Below, piece by piece: positions 1 to 41,466 of a stretch of DNA of 64,000 nt. The notes under the pieces were generated by a model. It was not told where the DNA came from, ran no database searches, and saw only the letters and a program-made list of their open reading frames with translations. Each line of letters opens with the position of its first letter. Position 1 is the first letter of the stretch. This DNA is from Rhea pennata (Eukaryota; Chordata; Aves; Rheiformes; Rheidae), in NCBI RefSeq assembly GCF_028389875.1, contig NC_084682.1, forward strand, positions 5,652,001 through 5,716,000, given 5' to 3'. The position numbers were made by a program, and so were the translations under genes.

Positions 1-17695
<17,695 letters not shown>

Positions 17696-17730
17696 GGCTG
17701 CAGCGTCCCACACACCGCTTCACAGGAACT
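17696..17730 (-). other. SUPT6H: 5'UTR part of SUPT6H exon 2
   Basis: Read on the minus strand, the bases before the start codon are preceded by a pyrimidine-rich tract ending in CACCAG, a good splice acceptor at about 17730. This suggests that the start codon lies in exon 2 and that a non-coding exon 1 lies farther right. An acceptor closer to the ATG (CTGCAG) has a poorer pyrimidine tract. Inference from splice consensus only. Confidence 0.45.
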
Positions 17731-19064
17731 GGTGGAAGAGGACACATCGATCCAATCAGTAGAGGGAGGAAAACACAAGTATCTCCCCCTACTGTGTTTT
17801 GAAGAGAGGACAGCTAAAGAAGGGTTTCAAATAACTTTCAAGGCCCTGAATTATCCATAGTCCACCTTGCCTGAATATACCTGTCACCAGGGATTAGGCA
17901 AGTGGAGTCAGCAGCCAAGTGCCGCCAGCTCCTGTCAACCTGCATCTCAGCAGGCAGCGCACGGGTCATCACAAGAACACTTATTAGGCAGCTGGGCTCC
18001 TGGACACAGCTGAACCACCACACACAGCCAAAGCCTTTCACCCTGTCCATACCCCCATACTTGGCCAGGAAAGCAACCCCATGCTGTCACTGATGCTGCA
18101 CTGCACTAGGCACAAAGTCCAATCCATTAAGACCTTAATGTGATTAATCCTCACTCAGTTAATGAAGCCAGAGTGATCCTGAAATAGGACATGACCGAGT
18201 CATGTTTGCAGCCTGTTAGCCAAGCTCTCTCCGGAGATCTGGGGAGCACCCAGAGCAAACAGGAGAGGTGCAGAGGGGTGCTGCGCGGGATGGCAGCAGG
18301 GCCAGTGGGTACCTGGCTCCACTACCCCGTGGCCAGGGTCGCCAGGGCCAGAACGTTCCAGGCTCAGGGCCTCTGAGCAGCAATTATGAAGTAACAAGGC
18401 ACAGCAGAAACAGGATATTTCCATGACCAGACCGTTCTGTTTGATGTTTTTTTCCCAAAGGAGTTTCTGGAAGTGGTGTAATTCAGGGCTGACACATCGG
18501 AAAGTCAATGTTCATAATGGTGCGGCTCCAGTTCTGTCTTTGACTTCTGACGGTTACAAAATTCGCTGTAGTCTTCAAAGGAAAATATGTTTTTCCTTTG
18601 TTTGTTTTTAAATACACAGAACAACAGAAAATTTCAAAGGTCAGATGTGAGACAAAACAAATCAATTCCTCAAATGACTGTGAAGATGCAAATGCCAAGC
18701 CAGAAAGAAGTACCAGCCTCTGGGAAGGTATGAATAGAAGCTTAGAGGAGGTGTCAGATCTAAAGCAAAAATCTGCATGTTAAATAACATCTGATGCAAG
18801 GTATGCATATATATATATAAAAAAGGAGAGAAACAGAAAAGAATTCCATAATACAAGGAACAGTGCCTACACACACATGCTTTAAAATGTCCCCATAATC
18901 ATCTTCCCACTGCAAATAAATAGCTGAAGGAAATTAGCCACATACAAGACAACCTAATCAAGCTCCATGGGGCTTTGCTGCCACACAAAGGCTGACTTCT
19001 TGTTCAGCCCAGAGACCCCCACATCTGATGCACATATACAACTACTTATAGAAAACCAAGGATT

Positions 19065-19085
19065 AAAAAAAAAAAAAAAAAAAAA
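19065..19085 (+). repeat. Poly-A run (21 bases)
   Basis: Uninterrupted A run in the probable SUPT6H intron 1. No recognisable SINE or LINE body lies next to it. Confidence 0.9.
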
Positions 19086-19661
19086 GCTAGGCTGATCTTT
19101 GAGAATCTTTTAAGCCTTAAAATATTAATAGTTCCAAAGGAAAGTGCTGGGCATATCTCATTACAGAAAACCCAAAACAAAGAGAAAGGAAAGACCTCTG
19201 CAAGATTTCAGACGTGAGCAGATAGTAGCTTGTCTTCCTTGGCTGAAGATTATGTGGTTCTAGCCAACATCTATTTACAATGCTCTAGGCAGGGACACAT
19301 AACAGCAGATCAAGGCTACTGCTCTGCACCCAGACAGAACACCACTGTTCTTGGCTCAGTGTGGGTACAGGGTCATCTCCATCCTCAAAAGGGCACTGTA
19401 AAAGTTGCACATACTTATTTGAACATCCCTCAGAAATAACACTTCCGAGGGCTGCACAGATGCTACAGTTAAATATGTGTTCCTGCATTCTGAGGCATTG
19501 CCACTGATTAATTGTATAACTAGATGCAGCAGAGAAACAGAAAACTGCCACGTTCAGTCTCTGTACAAACAATATGTCAACTTCACACTTTCTCACTAAT
19601 TTTTCTATACATATCTCCATAAGGACCTACTAACATACTTGTAATAGCAGGCTAGAGCGCC

Positions 19662-19685
19662 TTTTTTTTTTTTTTTTTTTTTTTT
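19662..19685 (+). repeat. Poly-T run (24 bases)
   Basis: Uninterrupted T run. It could be the A tail of a minus-strand retroposon, but the bases to its right show no family I recognise. Confidence 0.9.
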
Positions 19686-22600
19686 GAGAGAGCATTTCCA
19701 TTTCTAAACCTAGTAACATCACTACTTCTTCTGTCTATGATCAACACACAAAACATCCAGCAAGAAAGAGAATGGCTCATAATAGAGCTACACTAACATT
19801 TTACTATTTTCCGCCAGTAAAACATTACATTCACAATTCAAACTTGCTTCCTCATCACTTGTTCTACCATTTCCTGGCAACTTCAGTTCATGTCAAATCA
19901 AATTTGTCTAGACACAAGAAACAGCTATGGCTTAGGAAAACCATCTCATTTAATGATCCGCCTAACAGGTTCCAGACAAGCCAACCACAAAGCAATACTG
20001 GGTGTTTTCAGCTCCAGTAAAATCCACCCAAGGACAGCAGAGATGCCACTTAACATGGCAAATAGAACCAAGGGTAGCTATTACCATGGAGATGTTGAAT
20101 CAAACACATACTAATAGTGCCTCTTCCACCCTTTGCTTGAGACAGGCATTCGCCTGAAATAAAATAGGGAAGGAAGATAGCCAGAGACTTCTGCCAGCAT
20201 GGGGGGAAGTGAACCTCAGATCAGCGCTGCTGCACAGGCAGGAGCCCCCAGCATATATGCTGTCACACAGGGAAAACCCTGCTCTAACAGTACAGCTTGT
20301 TTGGCTCTTGGGAGGTTTTAATGGTATCCCTGGGTGTTGTGCCAGCCTGGCATGGGCATTTTCTCAGTATAGCACATCAGCATCCCTGCTACTGTAACAT
20401 ACTCCCAGGATAGGGTCAAAGATTGCTGGAGCACGGGAGCAAGGACTAAAATGCTTCAGGACTAGAGGGACAAAAAGGCAGGGAAGAAATGCCTAACTCT
20501 GCATGCTTATCTGTATGCGAGCAGGCCTGCTCCTAAGGGTGATTAGCGCTACAGTAAAGATAGCTCGAGGCCACTAGAGACTGACCAAAATGGACCAAAG
20601 ACAACAGCAACATAGCAAGTAGTGCTGTGATGGCACAGCAACAGCAGGTGAGGAAAACACGGGTACCTCCATGCTGGGCCAGGCACCTTGAGTACTGCCT
20701 CTCCCATCCAGCAGCGATGCCAAAGAAACCCAGTGCTAAGCAATTACACCACCTCCGCTTCAGACCAGGGGTGTCTGCACTTTGCTCAGCTCAAGGGCAC
20801 AGTGGCAATTTTCCAGAGTCCACAAGCTCCTGTTGAACAAGACAGTACAGAACAGATAGTTTCCTTCACTGCTGATACAGAGATCGTAGATCTCTGATCA
20901 GGTCAACAGAACTGGGCTAGATATTGATTGTGCTGGGTGGCTGTAGGCACTGTGGGCTACCTCCTGTGTAGGTGAGGGAATGAGGAAGTGCCTTTGGAAC
21001 AAATGCTTCTTTGTGATGGTCCTGAATATACTGGAAACCAGACGTTCAGGTATCAGTAAGGGCTTGGCTGCACATCTAGGTGTTTGCAGCTTGCTCCGTA
21101 CTGCAAAACATCACAGTGCTGGAGGCAGATGCAGCTTTGTACATTATACACAAACGAAAGCTAATTCGCTGGGTTTAGAAATGGAAATACAATGAGCACC
21201 TTCAAAATGTTGCAATTTGTTACAGGAAGACTCCTGCATAGTGCTGGTTGCGGTGGCACACTGCCGAAGCAGGGAAACAACTCTGTGCAGGACCAGACCT
21301 GGGAAGAGCAGTGCCCCACAGAAGCATCACAGCCCAAGCAGCACCCATGGCTGGGTGGAGAAAGGATACAGGAGGAGGGAAACCAGAAGCATCTTGTGCT
21401 CTCCAGGCACAGGGACGACAGCTAAGGTGTGGGGCTCAGTTGTGCACATATGGGCACAAAATAACCAAGAGTTAGGATACCAGAGTATCCTTACAGTGAG
21501 ATATGTTTATTATTCAGTGATCAGTCCAGTGCAATCCTGTCCCCTAGAAGTGGCCCAAGGATTTGACTATTCCTATTACCAAAAGACCACACCATCAAAC
21601 CCATTAACTGGACAGTTTTGTCCAGTTCTCAAGTCCACACTTCAAAGAGAAAACAATCCAATTGCAGAGCATTCAGAAAGCACTATGAGAGTAAGAAGGC
21701 TGGAAGACTTCACTCAGCTAAAGTGTACAGTCTACAGAAGCACAATCTATTCATTTTATCAGTGGGATGCTCATGAAATGAATTTTATCACAGCTAATCC
21801 ACAATGGTAAAAGACTTGTGACAATAAACAGCCCATTGGGAAAACTCATGCCAATTGCAAAGGTAACTCACTTTTCCACCACCTGAAATTCTTGCAGCAA
21901 AATCAATTTCATTTTTCTCTAAAAACTCCTTGATAAAGGTATGTAAAGAACACAGGAGCAAAACGATGAATTATGCCCTGATGTTCAATTCCACTAAAGA
22001 TTGCAGACAAACATCCCTGTGATAAAGAGAGGTCAAAGACAGCTGCTGCAGCAAAGGATGTCCAAAAGCAGGTGGACATACCTGCTTTGCTAGTTTTAAT
22101 GCTCCCCAATACTATCAACACAGAACATCTTGTGGCAATGAGTGGCACAGTTTAATTATATGCTGTGAGAAAACACATTTCTGTTTGTTTATTTCAGACC
22201 TGCTGCATAATTTCCTGTAAAAATAGAAGATTGATGTTCCCTGTTCACTTTCTCTGACCTGTTCTTGACCTGTGTCATATCTCCCTTCAGTAAGCTGTTG
22301 TCTAAACGTAGGCTTCACCTGCCTGGAAACCTGGTCATCCTTACTGCTCCTCCTAGTACTTTTTACAGTGTTCCCCTTTTGAGGGACAAAACAAAAGTAC
22401 AAACAACATCCACGACACAAGCTGCCAACAATTTACACACTGGTATAACGTTTTTCTGCTTTATTCTCTGCTCCTTCTAAGTAATTCCAAAATTTCCTTT
22501 TTTTAACTACAGCAGGGCATTGAACTCGTGTTTTAAGTGGAACAATCACTGAGATACCAACAGCTCTTTCCTGAATAGTAAAAGCTAACATAGAGTCTAT

Positions 22601-23447
22601 TGCTGAGAGGTCCGCTACCTTCGTTACATCTACAGCCATTGTATCTCATGCATCGTATTAGCACTTTGTCACTCAGTAACAAGTGGTTTCTACACTACTT
22701 CTCATAGCCAGTTTTGGTTATCCTATAAAATTTAGTATCAAAATTCATTGTTTTACTTTCTTTCTCCATATCATTATACCCAGAAAACAAAAGCAGAAGT
22801 CACTCCACAACACCTGCTGCAAACACCAATCATTTATTCCTACTCCATTTGTCATTTTTAACATGTTGTTAGTTCCAAAGAGGACCTTCCCAGACTGCTG
22901 CCCTTGAGAACTACCCTGCCAAAAGTTTACAAACTGAAATGCCAACTCTACAGGAATTGCGCCTATGAACAGGGGTGATGAAGAACTGTAGCATATGTGG
23001 GAAACAGATTTTTTTTTCTCTTAAAAAGCACGTTGATGCTCTCCATTTCCATTACATCAGATATAGCAACGCATTCACCATCTGTTTTTACTATGATTTT
23101 CAGCCACTTTCCCCCATGCTAGTCCCCAGGTTCTTGCAGCTCTTTGAGGCCTGCAACGAGGCAGCCATGTTGCTCCAGTGGGGCAGGCAAACCACGGTAT
23201 ATTCCAGGCTCCAGGAGAGCAGCCCCAAGGAGCACGTCCAGCCCCATGCCTGCCTGCCGCTCGCATGGGGTGAGCTCTCCTTCTCCCTCCTGCAAGTCGT
23301 AGGGGTCTGCTCCAACAGTCGCGCCAGGCCTTGTCACCACGCCGCGGCGCAGCCTCAAGCTGAGACCGCTGCCCCGCAGGGCGCACCCCACCACGCCGTG
23401 CGGCACTGTGGTGCCTGTAGGGCCACCCAGCACTGCACCCAGGACCC

Positions 23448-24060
23448 CACAGCTGGGAAGCGGGGAGAGGACACTGCCACCTTCACCCACAGCTGGGCAC
23501 CACCATCACCCAGAGTGGGAACCGCAGCGTGTGGGTGGGAGAGACGACCCAGCCTTCACCCCACAAGAACCAGGGAGGGGGTTCGCCATTCCCCATCCAC
23601 AACCAAGGAGGGGCCGGGCACCTTCGCCACTAAAATGGGGATGTGGGGAGGGAAATCTGCTGCTCCCACCCCACAACTAGGAGGGGGCATCCCCACCGCC
23701 TGCACCCCTCACAAGCAGGATGGGGGGGAGCCCCCATCCCCACCCCACAAGTAGGGGCAAAGGGTGGGGACCAAGCACCGGGGGATCCCAAACGTCTTCA
23801 CCCCACAACCGCGGACGGGGATAGGGATCCACCAGCTCCGCTCCAACCGGGGCCCGAAGGGCTACTCGCGCCTTCCCCCGCAGCAGGCACCGGGGCGGGG
23901 AGGGGAAGCTGCCTTCGCCCTACAGCAGGGCGCGGGGGAGGGCGTTGCCTTCCCTCCACACACACCAGGGACCCGGGAAGGGGCTCGGTTACCTTCGCCT
24001 CCCAACCGGGGTCCGCAGCGGGCCGGTCCCGGCTGCCTTCGCCCCGCAGCCGTGGACTGG
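23448..24060 (+). repeat. Degenerate minisatellite, ~40-bp unit, about 14 copies, next to the SUPT6H/SDF2 CpG region
   Basis: Units built around CTTCACCCCACAACCAGGG (later copies CCTTCGCCCCGCAGC) recur near 23478, 23551, 23581, 23619, 23657, 23696, 23732, 23789, 23830, 23867, 23910, 23946, 23989 and 24029. Copies are diverged and GC content rises from left to right. The long open frames across it come from the repeat and have no similarity to known proteins. Confidence 0.75.
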
Positions 24061-24368
24061 GAGCGCTCCCCGCTGCCGCCGCCCCAACGCCGGCCCCAGC
24101 CGCAGGCCCCGCGGCAGCCGGCGGAGGCCTCGGAGTTGGATGCGGCCCCGGCGGGGCTTCACCGCGCCCCGGCAAGGGGCCCGTCCCGGAGCGGCGGGAA
24201 CGACGCAAACCGGCCAGGCCTTCGCCGCCGCCGCCGCCGCCCGCCCTGGCGCCGAGGGAAAATGGAGGCCTCCGCCGCGGCCGAGCGGCAGCCAGAGGGG
24301 GCGGAGCAGACGAGCGCGACCTCCGGCCGGCCGGAGCGGCGTCACGTCCGCTTCCGGCGGCGGCGAGG
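23990..24368. promoter_or_regulatory. CpG-rich, probably bidirectional SUPT6H/SDF2 promoter region
   Basis: Very CpG-dense, TATA-less sequence directly upstream of SDF2 and on the expected 5' side of SUPT6H. The two genes face away from each other, as in human. A candidate splice donor for a non-coding SUPT6H exon 1 lies on the minus strand at 23991-23992 (GAAG then GTAACC). No start site can be read from sequence alone. Confidence 0.5.
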
Positions 24369-25585
24369 ATGCGGGCGGCGCGGCGGCTGCCGGTGCTGGT
24401 GCTGGTGCTGGGGGCGGCGGCGGCGGCAGCGCGCGGCGGCGGCGGCCCGGCGCCCGTCACCTGCGGCTCCGTGGTGAAGCTGCTCAACGTGCGCCACAAC
24501 GTCCGCCTCCACTCGCACGACGTGCGCTACGGATCCGGTAACGGTCCCCGCTCCTGCCCTCCGCCGCCGGGAGGACCGGGGCCTTCCCGGCAGCCGCCGC
24601 GGCGGGGCCCGGGCCCGGCTCCGGTCGGTGCTGACCCGCTGTTCCCCCTCCGCAGGCAGCGGGCAGCAGTCGGTGACCGGCGTGTCGGCGGTGGACGACG
24701 GTAACAGCTACTGGCGGGTGCGGGGCCGCACGGCGGCGGCGTGCGAGCGCGGCGCGCCGGTGCGCTGCGGCCAGGCCATCCGCCTCACGCACGTCGGCAC
24801 CGGCCGCAACCTCCACAGCCACCGCTTCACCTCGCCGCTCTCCGGCAACCAGGTGCGGCGCCGCTGCCTCCCGCCGCCGCGCAGGTCCCTGCCCCGACAG
24901 CGGGCGGCCCCCGGAGCCCTGGGGCCGGGCCCTGCCCCAGCCGGCCCGAGCCCCTTCCTCTCCGAGGGGAGACCCGGCCGTCCCAACGGCCGCCCCCCGC
25001 CGCAGCCACGCTGCAGGTCCCTGTGTTGGGCCGGGGCCCCCCAAAATATGGGGACAGGGGCCACGCCGGGACCCTGCGTCCCCAGTGCCGCCATGCTACA
25101 AGCCGCGGCAGGGAGGTGCAGACCTCCACACCGAACTTCTCCCGAGATCCCCGCTTAAGTCCCTGCTCAGCGTTACACGGGCTGCTTTGTGTTTTTAGGC
25201 GAACGCACAACTGGTGCCAGGGACAGGCACTTTTTCCCTGCCTCTGTGCGGGCTGTGCGGGCCAGGGCCACCCGCCTGATGGCTGCCCTCGTTACAGGAG
25301 GTGAGCGCCTTCGGGGAGGACGGCGAGGGCGACTACCTGGACGACTGGACCGTGGTGTGCAGTGGGGCCTACTGGGCGCGCGACAGCGAGGTGCGCTTCA
25401 AGCATGCCTCCACCGACGTCTTCCTCTCCGTGACGGGGGAGCAGTACGGGCGGCCCATTCATGGCCAGAAGGAGGTGCACGGCATGGCCTCCCCCAGCCA
25501 GAATAACTACTGGAAGGTCATGGAGGGCATCTTTATGCAGCCCAGCGAGCTGCTGAAGGCGAAGCAGTATCACGCTGAGCTGTGA
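24369..25585 (+). CDS. SDF2: SDF2, stromal cell-derived factor 2 (ER MIR-domain protein), 217 aa
   Basis: Three coding exons: 24369-24537, 24656-24852, 25298-25585, phases consistent (654 nt). Human SDF2 has 211 aa and the same start of mature protein (VTCGSVVKLLN). The first ~25 residues form a signal peptide rich in Leu/Val and Ala with a Gly run. The body carries three MIR motifs (beta-trefoil) with the family-typical HNVRLHSHDVRYGSGSGQQ, GRNLHSHRFTSPLSGNQ and YWKVMEGIFM segments. The protein ends in HAEL, a KDEL-type ER retrieval signal. The family works in the ER lumen with ERdj3/DNAJB11 and BiP and resembles the MIR part of O-mannosyltransferases. It shares its upstream CpG region with SUPT6H. 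Confidence 0.97.
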
Positions 25586-25926
25586 TGGACTGGGGTGGAG
25601 CCTCCGGGCTCTGCTGTGAGGTGTCAGAGTTGTGGAGTGACTGCCGAAACCCCGGGTGGCCCTGGGGACGGGCCCCAGAGCGGTGCTCGGGGTCTCTCGG
25701 TTATCCTGTCTGTGACGGTCCGCGTTGCCGGGTTTTGCCCCTTGCCCTGGCGCTTGCCGGTCGCAGGCGCCCGGGCGGAGGTGCCGAGACGAAGCAACAC
25801 GAGAGAAGAGGAGCTGCCAGGTGTCCCCGCCGGTGTCCCCGCAGCTTGGCGCGAGCCTGTTGTCACCGTGTGACCCCTCTGTACCTCCCCGCTCTCGGTA
25901 TCGGGGGCCCTGCGCGGGTTTGGGAC

Positions 25927-25932
25927 CATAAA
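25927..25932 (+). terminator. SDF2: SDF2 polyadenylation signal (CATAAA variant)
   Basis: CATAAA lies about 340 bases after the SDF2 stop and is followed by a GT-rich stretch from 25950, the usual arrangement for cleavage. No AATAAA occurs between stop and signal. Confidence 0.6.
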
Positions 25933-25959
25933 AGAGCTGAACTCTCCGGTGGCGTCTGG

Positions 25960-26263
25960 TCGTTTGTGTGCGTGCCCTGGCTGTGCGGGGGGCCGGGCCG
26001 GGCCGCGGGAGGGCGTTGGGGGGGAGCGGGGGGTCCGCTCCGCCGTGGCAGGCTGCCGGCGGCGGCGCGCAGCGCCGAGCGCCGCGGAGGGGGGGGCGGG
26101 GCGCTGTCACTCCGCGAAAGCGCCGCTCGGCCGCGCCGCCCGCCCTTGGCCCCGCCCCGCCGGGCCCCGCCCCTCCCAGCGGCCACTCCGGGTGCGCGGG
26201 CGGTCGGCCCCGCCAGGCGGCTCGGCGCCCCGTTACGGAGCGGCGGGGCCGCGCCGGGCCGCC
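25960..26263 (+). promoter_or_regulatory. BLTP2: BLTP2 CpG promoter / 5'UTR
   Basis: About 300 bases separate the SDF2 polyA region from the BLTP2 start codon. They are CpG-dense with clustered GC boxes at about 26150-26178 (CCCCGCCCC and CCCCGCCCCTCCC) and no TATA box. Confidence 0.55.
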
Positions 26264-40237
<13,974 letters not shown>

Positions 40238-41380
40238 GGGCAGCACCCGGCGGGCCGGGAAGGGACTGGGGCAGCCTGTGCTCCCCCCGCCAGCGGGGGC
40301 AGCCCCATGGCAGGGAGGGCTGTGTGCCACTCAGCAGTGGCAAGACCCAGGGCGGGGGTTAGTCCTGCGCAAGCCCTCGGCGGCCCGATGGCCGTGGTGC
40401 GGGGCAAGGGTGCAGCAGCATGGGGCCAGGGGACGCAGCACCGCTCCGGGGGGCACAGCCCCCAGTGCCAAGTGCTCCCGTGAACTTGCCACCTCCCTGC
40501 TGTGCGGGTGCTGGGCCAGGCCCTTGGGCCCGGTGAAGCAGCAGGATCGCTCCAGGCTGGTTATCGGCTGGGAGAAAGGGGAACGGGAGAGAATTTAAAT
40601 AAGAGTTTTTAATTTGGGATAGCCTCTGTTCTCTGGGTCAGCACCAGCCTCGCCGCCTGTGCCGCAGCGGTGGGGGCAGCACCCACGTTTGTATGCTGGT
40701 GCCGCTGCCTTTTCCACCTTGGCTGCTCAAGGGTGGCTCCTGGCAGCACCTAGCCCTGGGGCTCGTGGCTCCCTCACAGGAGCAGCCGTTGCCCTGGGTT
40801 CGGCATTTGCTTGGCCTTGTGCAACTCCAGCCCCACATCTGCACCCAGAACTGCATGGGGGCTTGGGGGGAAGCAGGGGGCAGCTGGTCGGGGGAGGCAG
40901 CAGCTGCTCCAAGTGGGTGGGCTGCAGTAAGGAGGGTGCAAGGAGGGGGAGCAGGGTGGTAGTGGGGGCCAGCTGTGGGGAAGGGGGTCTGAGACCCACA
41001 GGGGGCTGCATTGCTGGGGTGTGCATGGGTGCAAGCCCCATGCAAGGGGGGGGTGTCCTAGGAAATGCAGCCAGGGCAGGGGGTGCCTGGCTGGGGGGTC
41101 TGTGGGTGCATGCCTGGTGCAAAGGGGGGGGGGGTGCATTGCCCTTTGGGGGGGCATCCAGAGGAGCAAGCCCGGTGCTAAGGGGCTCGTGCCCGTGGCG
41201 GGGGGGGGGGTGCGTTGCTGCTGGCGGTGGGGTCCAGGGATGGCAGCCTGGGGAGAGGGGAAGGGTCCCACTGCCCGTCCCCAGCGCGGGCGGCGGGTCC
41301 CGGGGTGTGCGCCCGGCGCGAAGGAGGGGAACTGCCCGCTGGAGGGGGGGGTCCCGGGACACGTGCCGGGGGCGGGCTCG
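40238..41380. other. BLTP2 3'UTR and BLTP2-RSKR intergenic DNA
   Basis: BLTP2 lacks a clear AATAAA. The AT-rich island TTTAAATAAG near 40597-40606 is the only plausible processing signal (TTTAAA variant). From about 40980 to 41380 a diverged tandem repeat of roughly 60 bases recurs (GTGCATGCCTGGTGCAAAGG then a G run). No gene was seen here. Confidence 0.5.
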
Positions 41381-41466
41381 GGCGCGCCCCCGGGGCGGGG
41401 CGGCGCGGGGTTATGTAAGGCGGCGGATTACCGGGCCCGGCCCGGTGCCGGCCGGCGGGCGGCGCG
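41381..41466 (+). promoter_or_regulatory. RSKR: RSKR core promoter / 5'UTR
   Basis: A GC box (GGGGCGGGGC) near 41392 is followed by TTATGTAA near 41411 and a GGCCCGGCCCGG stretch just before the start codon. The TTATGTAA could act as a weak TATA-like element. Placement rests on motif reading only. Confidence 0.4.

Larger units (their letters stand above)
17731..23300. other. Probable SUPT6H intron 1 / gene-free stretch
   Basis: AT-richer sequence with no open frame that resembles a known protein and no exon with convincing splice sites on either strand. It holds an A run (19065-19085) and a T run (19662-19685). The head-to-head human arrangement of SUPT6H and SDF2 makes it likely that this is the first intron of SUPT6H. 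I saw no RNA gene and no intact transposon. Confidence 0.55.

Noticed and set aside
18240-18380. Short GC-rich patch as an upstream SUPT6H exon or promoter
   Set aside because: It lacks a convincing donor on the minus strand and is much less CpG-dense than the region near SDF2, where the head-to-head promoter is expected.
19662-19685. T run as the tail of a minus-strand SINE or processed pseudogene
   Set aside because: The sequence to its right has no SINE promoter boxes, no similarity to a known mRNA, and no visible target-site duplication.
22975-24704. Long plus-strand open frames (259 and 353 aa) before SDF2
   Set aside because: They cross the ~40-bp minisatellite and the CpG island, show no similarity to known proteins and end inside SDF2 intron 1. 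Stop codons are rare in such GC-rich repeats.
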